Positions 36,413 through 45,421 of a stretch of 63,456 nucleotides of DNA are shown here, in pieces. How positions within the stretch are numbered: position 1 is the first letter of the stretch; every line of letters begins with the position of its first letter. The stretch comes from JAUYIV01 sp035464675. Its GTDB lineage: Bacteria > Actinomycetota > Acidimicrobiia > Spongiisociales > UBA11373. The stretch lies in NCBI GenBank assembly GCA_035464675.1, contig DATHSA010000031.1, positions 1-63,456 on the forward strand, written 5' to 3'. The position numbers and the translations under genes are program-made. The notes under the pieces were generated by a model. The model had not been told where the DNA came from. It made no database searches and saw only the letters and a program-made list of their open reading frames with translations.

Positions 36413-37510
36413 TCACTCGATCCCGGGCCGCGCGGGCATCACGCCGGGGTCCGGGGTGCCCCGCAGCTCGGGTCGCCCGTGGGCATCGATATACGCGGGG
36501 ATGATGCGCCCGGTGATGGTGCCGTCGGACTCCACGACGATCTCGGCCACGCCGGTCGTCGACGAGACGCTGCCCAGGTCCGGCCAGATGAAGTTGCCCA
36601 TGCTCCAGAAGACCGGGACCCCGTCGACCACCTCCAGAGGCTGGAGCCTGTGCGAGTGGTGCCCCACGATGGCATCGGCTCCGGCGTCGATCATCACACG
36701 GGCCAGGGCACGATCGTGGCTCGTGGGTAGAAGGTTGTAGCCCTCCCCCCAATGGACCATGACGATCACGATGTCGGCGATCTCGCCGGCGGCCGCTACG
36801 GCCACAGCGGTGTTCTCGAGGCTGGCCGGGGCGACGCCGGCACGGTCCGCCTCCGCGAACCACGGACCGTTTCCCGAGATGTATGACAGCCCGACGACGG
36901 CAATGGTCCAGCCCTCGATGTCGACGATCACCGGCAGGTTCGCCTCGGCGAGGTCGGCGCCCGCACCCATGGGAAGGATGCCGTGATCGAGGAGGTTGGC
37001 CCGGCCATCGAGCAGGGCTGCCTTCCCCATGTCGCCGGCGTGATTGTTCGCCATGCTGGCCACATCCACACCGGCTTCCCGCATCGGGTCGAGGGAGGCT
37101 GTCGGACAGACCAGGTTCCACTCCTTCTCGATGGGGAATCCGGTGTCGGACGGCACACACTCGAGGTTCACGATCGTCAAGTGGTCTCGCTGGAACAGGC
37201 CGCGCATCCCGGTCCACGGATAGGCGTACCCGTGCTCGGCGACGGCGAGTGCCGTCGAGGGGAGGCTGAAGTCGGTATCGCCGACTGCGTGGATCACCAG
37301 CCTGCCCCGCTGTGGCTCGGCGCTCTCCGTCACCGCCATCGTCGTGGTGGTGGTTGTGGTCGTCGTTGTCGACGACGTCGTGGTCGTGGATGACGTCGAT
37401 GTGGTCGTCGTCGGAACCGTGGTGGTCGTCGTCGGTGATTCTGCCGCAGCACCGGCGCAGGCGGCGAGCATCAGCGTGACGGTGAGGATCACCCGGAGTC
37501 CGGCATCCAT
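36413..37510 (-). CDS. CapA-family metallophosphatase-like lipoprotein
   Basis: A 365-residue exported protein with signal and lipobox (LMLAACAG) and a Thr/Ser linker of about 35 residues. A CapA/PGA_cap domain follows with VGDTDFS, NNHAGD, MVHWGEGY and HHSHRLQP metal-binding motifs. CapA homologues are calcineurin-fold enzymes linked to polyglutamate or envelope metabolism; no polyglutamate operon is here. TAGATT (37523-37518) lies 7 bases before the ATG, so it is leaderless. Confidence 0.9.
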   Translation of the reverse strand: MDAGLRVILTVTLMLAACAGAAAESPTTTTTVPTTTTSTSSTTTTSSTTTTTTTTTTMAVTESAEPQRGRLVIHAVGDTDFSLPSTALAVAEHGYAYPWTGMRGLFQRDHLTIVNLECVPSDTGFPIEKEWNLVCPTASLDPMREAGVDVASMANNHAGDMGKAALLDGRANLLDHGILPMGAGADLAEANLPVIVDIEGWTIAVVGLSYISGNGPWFAEADRAGVAPASLENTAVAVAAAGEIADIVIVMVHWGEGYNLLPTSHDRALARVMIDAGADAIVGHHSHRLQPLEVVDGVPVFWSMGNFIWPDLGSVSSTTGVAEIVVESDGTITGRIIPAYIDAHGRPELRGTPDPGVMPARPGIE

Positions 37511-37570
37511 GGCTGCGAATCTAACGGCCGGTGCGGTGGCGACCCGTTCTCGTCGTTAGCCTCTGCCGTC

Positions 37571-38407
37571 ATGCCCGGCCTGCTCTCCTTTCATGCCCAC
37601 CCCGATGACGAGTCGATTTCGATGGGAGGGACTCTCGCCGACTACGCCAACGACGGGGTTCCTGTGACGGTGGTGACCGCAACCCGCGGCGAGGCCGGGG
37701 AGATCCACAACATCGAGGACGCGGCCGAGGCCCGTCCCCGACTCGGCGACATCCGGGAGGCCGAGCAACGGGCGGCGTGCGGCATCCTCGGGGTCCACGA
37801 TCTCGAGTACCTGGGATTCCGGGACTCGGGGATGATGGGCACGCCCGACAACGCCCATGCCGACTCGTTCTGGGGAGCGGATTTCATGGATGCGGTGGGG
37901 CGCCTGGTGCGGGTCATCCGCTCGCGTCGCCCCGACGTCGTGACCGCGTACGACCCATTCGGCGGATACGGGCATCCCGATCACATTCAGGTGCATCGGG
38001 TCGGCACGGCGGCGTTCTTCTCGTCTGCCGACGTCGGGCGGTTTCCGCTCGAGCCGGGCGAGGAGCCCTGGCAGCCGGCGCGCCTCTACTGGGCCACCTG
38101 GTCGCGCGAGAGGATGCGCCGGGTGCGGCGGCAGCTGGCGACCGGGGTGGGTGCCGAGGGTGAGCCGGAGGAGCCCAGTTCGGGCACGCTGCCAGAGCAC
38201 ATCACCACCCGGCGGGACGTCTCGGAGTTCGTCGAGCGCAAGCTGGCGGCCCTTCTGACTCATGTCACCCAGTTCCCCGCCGACTCCTGGGTGCGGACGA
38301 TGCCGGACGAGCGACTGGCGGAGTTCCTGGGGGAGGAGGTCTTCGTACGGGCCTTCACGACGGTTCCCTGGGATCCTGCGGATCCCGATCTCTTTGCGGG
38401 CCTCTAG
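37571..38407 (+). CDS. PIG-L-family deacetylase
   Basis: A 278-residue zinc-dependent N-acetylglucosamine deacetylase of the PIG-L/LmbE family. AHPDDES near residue 9 and GHPDHIQVH near residue 138 supply the metal ligands. It resembles MshB/Mca of mycothiol metabolism in length and motifs, but I cannot assign either. TAGCCT at 37557-37562 lies 8 bases before the ATG. Confidence 0.9.
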   Translation: MPGLLSFHAHPDDESISMGGTLADYANDGVPVTVVTATRGEAGEIHNIEDAAEARPRLGDIREAEQRAACGILGVHDLEYLGFRDSGMMGTPDNAHADSFWGADFMDAVGRLVRVIRSRRPDVVTAYDPFGGYGHPDHIQVHRVGTAAFFSSADVGRFPLEPGEEPWQPARLYWATWSRERMRRVRRQLATGVGAEGEPEEPSSGTLPEHITTRRDVSEFVERKLAALLTHVTQFPADSWVRTMPDERLAEFLGEEVFVRAFTTVPWDPADPDLFAGL

Positions 38408-38541
38408 AGCATTCATCGCGTCTTCGCGGCGGTAGCGTGGCCCTGTGAACGATCGGCGCCCTTCTCTTCCGGGGACCCTCGGGTTTCTGCTGTCGCTCAC
38501 CGGTATCGCGCAGCCAAGCGCCGGGCGATCGCAGGTGACGC

Positions 38542-38637
38542 ATGACCCGGACCTGGCACTGGATCGTCATCCAGTTGATTGCGGCGTCAGCCGGGATCTG
38601 GCTCGGCATTGCGCTGTGCGACGCGGTGACCCGCTGA
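38542..38637 (+). CDS. Possible 31-residue single-span membrane protein
   Basis: A short frame from the ATG at 38542 encodes MTRTWHWIVIQL and a continuous hydrophobic helix ending ALCDAVTR. It ends 34 bases before the methyltransferase start. A competing frame starts with GTG at 38445, 6 bases after TAGCGT (38433-38438), but its product is Arg/His-rich after residue 30. Either the small membrane protein is real or this gap is non-coding. Confidence 0.35.
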   Translation: MTRTWHWIVIQLIAASAGIWLGIALCDAVTR

Positions 38638-38671
38638 GGCGAGCGGCCGTGCATCGACATAGCATCGGCCC

Positions 38672-39535
38672 ATGAGGACCACGGCCCGGGAGGCGTGGCG
38701 GGAGCATCTGGAGTCATGGGCGCTTCCCGGGAGACTGCTCGATTCGGTCGATGAGTCGCCGTATGGATGGCCGGCACATCTCTTCGAGAGAGGTGGCGCC
38801 CCCGACACCGAACTGGGCCGTGACTCCCCGACCGTCGCCCTGGTGGACGACATCCTCGGGGATGGTGGGAGTGTTCTCGACGTCGGTGCCGGTGCGGGCC
38901 GCCTTTCGATACCGCTGGCTGCTCTCGGCCACAGGGTGACCGCCGTCGAGCGTGACGAAGGCATGGCCAGAGCCCTTGGGGCGGCGGCGGATCGCGAGAA
39001 GGTCGAAGTGACCAGGATCGTCGGGTCGTGGCCCCAGGTGGCCGGCAATGCCCACCTGCACGACGTCGCCCTGTCGGCGCACGTGGTGTATGACATCGCG
39101 GCCATCGGGCCGTTCATCGACGCCATGCATCGGGGAGCCCGACGTGCCGTCGTGATCGAGATGACGCCGAGGCACCCCTGGACCGGCCTGTCCCGGTACT
39201 ACCGGGCTCTTCATGGGCTCGACCGTCCCTCCCGGCCGACCGTCGACGACTTTGCCGCCGTGGTCGAAGAGGTGACCGGGGTCACTCCGGAACGTCGATG
39301 GTGGGTCGAAACCCCTTCCCTTCGATTCACCGACATGCAGGAGCTCCTCGTCTTCTACCGCCGCAGGCTCCTCGTCCCCCCAGAGCGCTCGATCGAAGCG
39401 GCCGCCCTTCTGGAGCCCGACGTCCACGAGCTCGAGGACGGCCGGCTCGTCCTGGGCGATCCGGACCGAGAGGTCGTGGGGGTGTGGTGGAAGACGCGGT
39501 CGCCCGTCACCGGTCGCCCGTCGCCCGTCACCTGA
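38672..39535 (+). CDS. Class I SAM-dependent methyltransferase
   Basis: A 287-residue methyltransferase. The SAM-binding motif I is VLDVGAGAGRLSIPLAALGH near residue 70, followed by VTAVERDEGMA. The substrate is unknown. TAGCAT (38660-38665) lies 6 bases before the ATG, leaderless. The last ten codons (RSPVTGRPSPVT) are encoded by CGTCGCC/CGTCACC heptamers, so the natural C-terminus has been extended or replaced by the intergenic repeat. Confidence 0.85.
   Translation: MRTTAREAWREHLESWALPGRLLDSVDESPYGWPAHLFERGGAPDTELGRDSPTVALVDDILGDGGSVLDVGAGAGRLSIPLAALGHRVTAVERDEGMARALGAAADREKVEVTRIVGSWPQVAGNAHLHDVALSAHVVYDIAAIGPFIDAMHRGARRAVVIEMTPRHPWTGLSRYYRALHGLDRPSRPTVDDFAAVVEEVTGVTPERRWWVETPSLRFTDMQELLVFYRRRLLVPPERSIEAAALLEPDVHELEDGRLVLGDPDREVVGVWWKTRSPVTGRPSPVT
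39499..39533 (+). repeat. Heptamer array forming the 3' end of the methyltransferase gene
   Basis: Units of the type CGCCCGT and CACCGGT (TCGCCCGTCACCGGTCGCCC) extend to the TGA at 39533-39535. A second type, GCCAATC twice, occurs at about 39565-39580 after the stop. Both belong to the heptamer families seen elsewhere in the window. Confidence 0.7.
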
Positions 39536-39623
39536 TGATCGCCACCGAGCGAGTCCGGAGCCGTGGCCAATCGCCAATCGTCTCGAATCGGCCGAGCGCG
39601 TTCGAGTCCCGTAACCTTCCCCC

Positions 39624-40370
39624 ATGGACCTCTACGCCCGGATAAATCTCCTCGATGGTCGGGCGGTGCGGCTTCCCAAGGGCGATGTGCGCGACGCGAT
39701 CGCACTCGATGCCGACCCCGTGGGTCGGGCGAGCAGCTGGGTGGAGCAGGGCGCCGACCGGATCCACATCGTCGACCTGGATGCCGCGGCCTACGGCGAC
39801 TACGGCAACCGCCCCCTGATCGAACGGATCATCTCGAATGTCGAGGTCCCCGTGCAGGTCGCCGGCGGCATTCGCTCGCCGGGTGAAGTGGAGCGGGTGC
39901 TCGGGTACGGCGCGAACAGGGTGATCATCGGCACGGCGGCCGTCGAAGACCAGGTGTTGGTGTGGGAGCTCTGCCGTGCGCATGCGGGCAGGATCGTGGT
40001 CAGTCTCGACGTCCGGCCGGACGAGGAGATCGCCATCCGAGGCTGGCTGGTCGATTCGGGGGTGTTCCTGGAGCAGGCACTCATCGACCTCTCGTCCGCG
40101 GGCGTCGCGGCATTCCTGGTGGGCGAGGCGGGCCGCGATGCGCTCACCTCGCCGTCGAACTACGGAATCCTGCGTCGGGCGTTGTCGCTCGCCGATGAGC
40201 CGATCATCGCCGCCGGCGGTGCGATGGACATGTCGGATCTCCGATCGCTGACCGCGCTCGAGGAGAAGGGCCGCCGCCTCGACGGCATCATCGTGGGCCG
40301 TGAGGTCACCGAAGGGCGGTTCACGATGGACGAGGCCTGCCAGGTGCTGCGATCCTCCGACGGCGACTGA
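39624..40370 (+). CDS. HisA-like TIM-barrel isomerase homologue
   Basis: A 248-residue (beta/alpha)8 protein of the HisA/HisF family, which isomerises ProFAR in histidine synthesis. It has LLDGRAVRLPKGD, VDLDAAAYG, VAGGIRS, VIIGTAAVED and a second phosphate site AAGGAM. The residue aligned with the catalytic Asp-8 of HisA is Asn (ARINLLDG). The second acid is retained in SLDVRP. No his genes flank it. It may be HisA or a repurposed relative. TAACCT (39612-39617) lies 6 bases before the ATG. Confidence 0.75.
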   Translation: MDLYARINLLDGRAVRLPKGDVRDAIALDADPVGRASSWVEQGADRIHIVDLDAAAYGDYGNRPLIERIISNVEVPVQVAGGIRSPGEVERVLGYGANRVIIGTAAVEDQVLVWELCRAHAGRIVVSLDVRPDEEIAIRGWLVDSGVFLEQALIDLSSAGVAAFLVGEAGRDALTSPSNYGILRRALSLADEPIIAAGGAMDMSDLRSLTALEEKGRRLDGIIVGREVTEGRFTMDEACQVLRSSDGD

Positions 40371-40378
40371 TCGTTTCC

Positions 40379-40885
40379 CTAGGACAGCCGCTCCAGCCAC
40401 GACGCGCCCGTGGTCACGAAGGGTTCTCTGCCCGCCTCGAGATCGGTGAAGAGGGCAGCCGCTGCCGCCCGGGCGCGATCGACGACGTGGTCCGGGTATC
40501 CCATGGCTGCCCGGTGCTCCTCGAACTCGTCTTCGTCGAGGAGATGAACGTCACCCTCCGCGTTCATCGCCACGTCGAGATCCAGATCGACCGCGGACAC
40601 CGTGTCACCGTCCCACTCGGCCGGAGTGCACACGTCGACGTATACGACGTACCCGAACGGTGACCCGGACACGTTCTCGTTGAAGGTCGCCGTCCACCAG
40701 AGTCCCCGAGGGACGAGGATTGCGAACCGCGGAGAGGATATCGGGGCCTCGGCCCCGCGTCGCACAGGGGTGCCCTCGGGGCCTCCCAGCCAGACCCCGT
40801 GCTCGTCCTCGCCGAGCCGGTCGACGTCGTAGTGCCAGTGGAGGGTGCCGTCCCATTTCCGGAACTGGACATGGACACGTTTCAC
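40379..40885 (-). CDS. DUF402 domain protein
   Basis: A 168-residue protein with a beta-rich DUF402 core: WWTATFNENVSG and YVVYVDVCTPAEWDGD with a following acidic VDLDLDVA. DUF402 members include FomD-like and nucleoside-diphosphate phosphatases using divalent metals bound by such acidic motifs; the substrate is open. It is convergent with the HisA-like gene at 8 bases. Confidence 0.78.
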   Translation of the reverse strand: MKRVHVQFRKWDGTLHWHYDVDRLGEDEHGVWLGGPEGTPVRRGAEAPISSPRFAILVPRGLWWTATFNENVSGSPFGYVVYVDVCTPAEWDGDTVSAVDLDLDVAMNAEGDVHLLDEDEFEEHRAAMGYPDHVVDRARAAAAALFTDLEAGREPFVTTGASWLERLS

Positions 40886-40977
40886 GACCGTGGAGTCTCG
40901 CAGGCGTCCGTTCTACCTCTCGGAATCGATCAGGGGGGCGGCTGGCGACGGGCGCCGAGCGACGGGTCGGAGGCCGA

Positions 40978-41988
40978 TCACTCCACCGTCCAGGTACCCG
41001 TCGATCTGATGAGCTTCGACAGCTCGCCGGGCCCTCGTGACGCCTGGGAGTCGTGGATCTGCTGCTGCAGGGTGGTTTCGTACAGCGGCCGCTCGACCCT
41101 CCGGAACACGCCGACCGGCGTGGGGCCGATCGGGTTGTGGCTCAGGCGAGTCAACGCAAATGCCGCCGCCGGGCTCTCGGCCTCGGCGTCGTGCACGTGG
41201 ATCTTCTCGATGCCCACCGCCGACACGTCGACGATGCGGGCCGCCCCGTTCTCCATGACCACACCCCACTGGTCGTCGGGGCCGAACACGACGGGCTTTC
41301 CGTGCTCGAGATTGATCCGGTTGATGTCTCGCTCCTCACGGCCGGTCAGCTTGATGAACGCCTTGTCGTTGAAGACGTTGCAGTTCTGGTAGATCTCGAC
41401 GAAGGCGGACCCCTTGTGTCTGTAGGCGGCCTCGAGCATCGCCTGCGTGTGGGGCCGATCCATGTCGATGGTCCGTCCGACGAAGGTCGCCTCGGCGCCC
41501 AGGGCAAGGCTCACCGGATTGAAAGGGTGCTCGATGGAGCCCCACGGGCTCGATTTGGTGCGTTTGCCCTGCTCACTCGTGGGCGAGTACTGACCCTTGG
41601 TGAGGCCGTAGATCTGGTTGTTGAACAAAAGGATCTTGATGTTGATGTTGCGCCTCAGGGCGTGGATCAGGTGGTTGCCGCCGATCGACAGGCCATCGCC
41701 GTCGCCGGTGACGACCCAGACCGACAGGTCGGGGCGTGACACCGCCAGTCCGCTGGCGATCGCCGGGGCGCGCCCATGGATGCTGTGCATCCCGTACGTG
41801 TTCATGTAATACGGGAACCGCGCGGCGCACCCGATGCCAGAGATGAACACGACCTCCTCGCGATCGATGTCGAGGTCGGTGAAGAAGTTCTGCACCGAGG
41901 CGAGGATCGTGTAGTCGCCGCAGCCCGGGCACCAGCGGACCTCCTGGTCGCTCTGCCAGTCCTGCCTGGTTGTCGTCGTGTCGGTCAT
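40978..41988 (-). CDS. korB: 2-oxoglutarate:ferredoxin oxidoreductase, beta subunit
   Basis: A 336-residue thiamine-diphosphate subunit. It has the iron-sulfur ligand motif WCPGCGDYTIL, GIGCAARFPYY, TPP/Mg motif GDGDGLSIGGNH with NNQIYGLTKGQYSPTS, and further Cys. With KorA it oxidises 2-oxoglutarate to succinyl-CoA, reducing ferredoxin. I chose the ATG at 41988 because longer frames run into korA. The 4-base overlap with korA indicates coupling. Confidence 0.95.
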   Translation of the reverse strand: MTDTTTTRQDWQSDQEVRWCPGCGDYTILASVQNFFTDLDIDREEVVFISGIGCAARFPYYMNTYGMHSIHGRAPAIASGLAVSRPDLSVWVVTGDGDGLSIGGNHLIHALRRNINIKILLFNNQIYGLTKGQYSPTSEQGKRTKSSPWGSIEHPFNPVSLALGAEATFVGRTIDMDRPHTQAMLEAAYRHKGSAFVEIYQNCNVFNDKAFIKLTGREERDINRINLEHGKPVVFGPDDQWGVVMENGAARIVDVSAVGIEKIHVHDAEAESPAAAFALTRLSHNPIGPTPVGVFRRVERPLYETTLQQQIHDSQASRGPGELSKLIRSTGTWTVE

Positions 41989-43850
41989 TCGCCGATCGTC
42001 TCCATCAGCTTTGCCTCGATCTCGGCCGCCTTGAACGGCTGGCCCTGCACCTTGCTGTAACGGATGGCGTCGACGAGATAGTCCGACCGCAGCATCCGCC
42101 ACAGGTGGCCCCGGTTCAGTTCGGGCACCAGGACCTTGTCGTACCGCGCAAGGACGTCTCCCAGGTTCTTCGGGAAGGGGTTGAGGTAGCGGAGATGAAC
42201 CCTGGCGACCTTCATGCCCCGTTCCCGCACCCGACGGACCCCGGCGAGGATCGCCCCGTACGACGAGCCCCAGCCGATGACGAGCACGCTGGCGCCCTCG
42301 TCCTCATCGACGGTGATCTCGGGGATGTCGTCGGCGATGCGAGCGATCTTGTTCTCGCGGAGCATCGTCATCTTCTCGTGGTTGGCGGGGTTGTAGGAGA
42401 CGTTGCCTGTCCCGTCCTGCTTCTCGAGGCCTCCGACGCGATGCTCCAGGCCCGGCGTGCCCGGCACCGCCCAGGGTCGCGACAGCGTCGTCCCGTCACG
42501 CAGGTATGGGAGGTATTCGCCGTTGGCGTTGGTCTCCGTGGCGAACTTGACCGAGATGTCGGGGAGTTCCTCGAGGTCGGGGAGCCGCCACGGCTCGGCG
42601 CTGGTCGCGATGTAACCGTCGGACATCAGCATCACCGGCGTCATGTACTTGAGGGCCAGTCGCGCAGCCTCGATGGTGGTCTCGAATGCATCGGATGGTG
42701 AGCCGATGGCGACCACGGGCAGCGGGGCCTCGCCGTGACGTCCATACATCGCCATGAGCAGGTCCGCCTGCTCGGTCTTGGTGGGGAGGCCGGTCGAGGG
42801 CCCTCCGCGCTGGACGTCGATGATGAGCATCGGCAGTTCGGTCATCACCGCGAGGCTGATGGTCTCGCTCTTGAGGGCCACCCCGGGACCGCTGGTTCCG
42901 GTGACGCCGAGGTGGCCTCCGAATGCCGCGCCGAGGGCGGCGCCGACTGCGGCGATCTCGTCCTCGGCCTGGAAGGTGCGGACACCGAAGTTCCGGTGGC
43001 GTGCCAGCTCGTGGAGGATCTCGGACGCCGGGGTGATCGGGTATGAGGCGTACATGACCGGCAGACGGGCCGCCTGGCCGGCGGCGATGATGCCCCACGC
43101 GAGCGCCTGGTTGCCGGTCACGTTCGTGTAGGTGCCCGCGGGGAGCTGGGCCGGCTGGACCGCATAGGTGTGGCGGAACATCTCGGTCGTCTCGCCCAGG
43201 TGATACCCGGCGCGGAACGCCTTCTCGTTGCCGGCGCGAACGTCCTCGTCCTTGCCGAACTTGCGGTCGATCCACTGCAGCGTGGGATCGAGGGGACGGT
43301 GGAACATCCAAGCCATCAGTCCCAGGGCGAAGAAGTTCTTGGAGCGGAGCACGCCGCGGCCCTTGAGTCCAGTGCCTTCGACGGCCTTCTTGGTGAGGTC
43401 CTCCATCGGGACGGCGAGCACCCGGTAGGCGTCCAGCGATCCGTCCTCGAGGGGATTGCTGTCGTACCCGGCTTTCTCCAGGTTGCGCTCGTCGAAGGCG
43501 TCCGAGTTGGCGACGATCGTTCCGGCCGGGGCCAGGTCGTGGAGGTTGGCCTTGAGCGCCGCCGGGTTCATCACCACGAGGACGTCCGGCTGGTCGCCGG
43601 GGGTGAGAATGTCGCGGTCGGCGATGTGGACCTGGAACGAGGAGACGCCCGGCAGCGTGCCGGCGGGGGCGCGGATCTCCGCCGGGAAGTTCGGGAACGT
43701 ACTCAGGTCGTTGCCGAAGATCGCGGAGGCGTCGGTGAACCGGGCTCCGGCGACCTGCATGCCATCACCGGAGTCGCCGGCGAAACGGATCGCGGCGGTG
43801 TGGACCGTCTCTACTTCTTGTTGTGGGTCGATCGTGGATGCTTCGGACAC
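41985..43850 (-). CDS. korA: 2-oxoglutarate:ferredoxin oxidoreductase, alpha-gamma fusion subunit
   Basis: A 621-residue subunit with a gamma domain first (IRFAGDSGDGMQVAGARF, about residues 18-190), then the alpha pyrimidine-binding domain (YPITPASEILHELA, about residue 270 on) and the C-terminal domain. The fused arrangement is that of mycobacterial KorA. The start is the GTG at 43850 after GGAGTG-type sequence. A TACAAT box is visible at 43972-43967. Confidence 0.95.
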   Translation of the reverse strand: MSEASTIDPQQEVETVHTAAIRFAGDSGDGMQVAGARFTDASAIFGNDLSTFPNFPAEIRAPAGTLPGVSSFQVHIADRDILTPGDQPDVLVVMNPAALKANLHDLAPAGTIVANSDAFDERNLEKAGYDSNPLEDGSLDAYRVLAVPMEDLTKKAVEGTGLKGRGVLRSKNFFALGLMAWMFHRPLDPTLQWIDRKFGKDEDVRAGNEKAFRAGYHLGETTEMFRHTYAVQPAQLPAGTYTNVTGNQALAWGIIAAGQAARLPVMYASYPITPASEILHELARHRNFGVRTFQAEDEIAAVGAALGAAFGGHLGVTGTSGPGVALKSETISLAVMTELPMLIIDVQRGGPSTGLPTKTEQADLLMAMYGRHGEAPLPVVAIGSPSDAFETTIEAARLALKYMTPVMLMSDGYIATSAEPWRLPDLEELPDISVKFATETNANGEYLPYLRDGTTLSRPWAVPGTPGLEHRVGGLEKQDGTGNVSYNPANHEKMTMLRENKIARIADDIPEITVDEDEGASVLVIGWGSSYGAILAGVRRVRERGMKVARVHLRYLNPFPKNLGDVLARYDKVLVPELNRGHLWRMLRSDYLVDAIRYSKVQGQPFKAAEIEAKLMETIGE

Positions 43851-43857
43851 GGTCCGA

Positions 43858-43968
43858 TCACTCCTGGGAGCTCGAGGGGATTGGAGGAACGTCAGCCCGG
43901 TCGGCGGGCAGGCCCGTCCCGGCCGGGTCGTCGTTGATCGTCTCCTCCGGAATCACGACGGGATGCAT
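43858..43968 (-). CDS. Possible 36-residue leader peptide upstream of korA
   Basis: An ATG frame encodes MHPVVIPEETINDD and a Pro/Ser-rich end, stopping 7 bases before korA. About 86 percent of its third codon positions are G or C, like real genes here. It begins just downstream of the TACAAT promoter box, with no clear ribosome-binding site. It may be a leader ORF or chance. Confidence 0.35.
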   Translation of the reverse strand: MHPVVIPEETINDDPAGTGLPADRADVPPIPSSSQE

Positions 43969-44050
43969 TGTATGTCGCTTCGCATGGGGTGCGACGCGCC
44001 CACCTTAGGGGTCGCGGGACTCAATTCCACACCATCGCCGCCTCGACCGG

Positions 44051-45421
44051 TCAGTGTGCCGTTGCGACCCGTGCATCGGAGGTGATCCCGGCCATGTTGG
44101 TCGCCCACGAGATCGCCAGAAGACGGTGTTCTCGCCACCAAGGAGCTATGAATTGGAGGGACGGCGGTGGGTCCTCGCCTCGGGCAAGGGGCAGGGCCAG
44201 AGCGGGCAGGCCCGCCTGGTTGACGAGCGGCGTGAACCACGACAGCGCGGGGCGGTATGGCTCGGGCTCTCCGCCGGTGTCGGCGGTGTCCTCTCCGATC
44301 ACCTTGTATGGCGCTGCTGTGGTGGGCGTCATGAGGACATCCACCTGGTCGAACACGGTCACGAACGCCCGGCGCAGCATCTCCCTCCAGGCGTGTGCCG
44401 CCGAGACCTCGTCGCCCGTGTGTGACAGCGCGGCGGCCAACCGACTGCGAATCGCCGGTCCGTAGCGATTCGGATCCTCTTCGAACCAGCGGCGGTGCAC
44501 CAGGGCAACCTCGGCATAGGTGGCGCCCGGCATCCTCGATGGATCGAAGCGCGGTTCGTCGATCTCGAGGAGGCGCGCCCCGGCATCGGAGAGAGCGGCG
44601 ACGGCGTCGTCGTATCCGGCGGCGATCGAGGGGTGGAGTGGCCGGTCGAGCCACCGGGTCGGGATCCCGACGGTCAGGCCTGTGAGCGAGGCGGGACGGT
44701 CCGGGAGGACCACCGGATGCTCGATCGACCACGGGTCGGTCCCGTCGTGTCCGGCGATCGCTGCATAGGCGGCCGCGGCGTCGGCGACCGAGCGAGTGAT
44801 GGGGCCCACCGTGTCCAGCGATGCCGCAAGGGGAAAGACGCCGGTGGTGGGCACGCGGCCGTGAGTGACCTTGAGGCCGACCGTCCCACAGAGGGCGGCC
44901 GGTACACGGACAGAGCCGCCGGTGACGGTGCCGATGCCCAGCGGCACGACTCCTGCCGCCACTGCGGCCGCGGACCCTCCCGATGATCCTCCGGGTGAGG
45001 TCGCCAGGTCCCATGGATTGCGGATCGGGCCCCACCAGTCGTTCTCCGATGAGAAGCCGTAGGCGAACTCGTGCAGGCCGGTTCGCCCGATGATCACGGC
45101 GCCGGCCGCTTCCAGCCTCGCGACCACGGTGGCGGATTCATCCGGGGTCTTCCGGTAGAAGGACGATCCGGCCGTGGTCGGCCGCCCCTGGTGGTCGATG
45201 AGGTCCTTGAGTGCAACGGGGATTCCTGCGAGCGGTCCGGGATCCAATCCGGCTGCAACGCTCGCGTCGATCTCGGCCGCTCGCTCGAGGGCGGCCTCCG
45301 GCTCCAGGAGGGTGAACGCATTGAGGGCCTCCGCCCGCTCCGCCATTTCGAGCGCCGCTGCGATCGATTCACGGGCAGACCCGTCGCCCGTCCGTACCGC
45401 CCTGGACGCCCCGGCGATCAC
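44051..45421 (-). CDS. Amidase signature family hydrolase
   Basis: A 456-residue amidase. The Ser-cisSer-Lys triad appears as Lys in PVALKDLID, cis-Ser in SPGGSSGGSAAAVA, and the nucleophile in VTGGSVRVPAALCG. Length fits the family; the substrate is unknown. GatA is less likely because no gatB or gatC is nearby. It has a GTG start overlapping the DUF3048 gene stop (GTGA). Confidence 0.92.
   Translation of the reverse strand: MIAGASRAVRTGDGSARESIAAALEMAERAEALNAFTLLEPEAALERAAEIDASVAAGLDPGPLAGIPVALKDLIDHQGRPTTAGSSFYRKTPDESATVVARLEAAGAVIIGRTGLHEFAYGFSSENDWWGPIRNPWDLATSPGGSSGGSAAAVAAGVVPLGIGTVTGGSVRVPAALCGTVGLKVTHGRVPTTGVFPLAASLDTVGPITRSVADAAAAYAAIAGHDGTDPWSIEHPVVLPDRPASLTGLTVGIPTRWLDRPLHPSIAAGYDDAVAALSDAGARLLEIDEPRFDPSRMPGATYAEVALVHRRWFEEDPNRYGPAIRSRLAAALSHTGDEVSAAHAWREMLRRAFVTVFDQVDVLMTPTTAAPYKVIGEDTADTGGEPEPYRPALSWFTPLVNQAGLPALALPLARGEDPPPSLQFIAPWWREHRLLAISWATNMAGITSDARVATAH

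Noticed and set aside
44051..45421. GatA subunit of the tRNA amidotransferase
   Set aside because: No gatB or gatC is adjacent, and the YqeY gene is 38 kb away. General amidase is the safer call.
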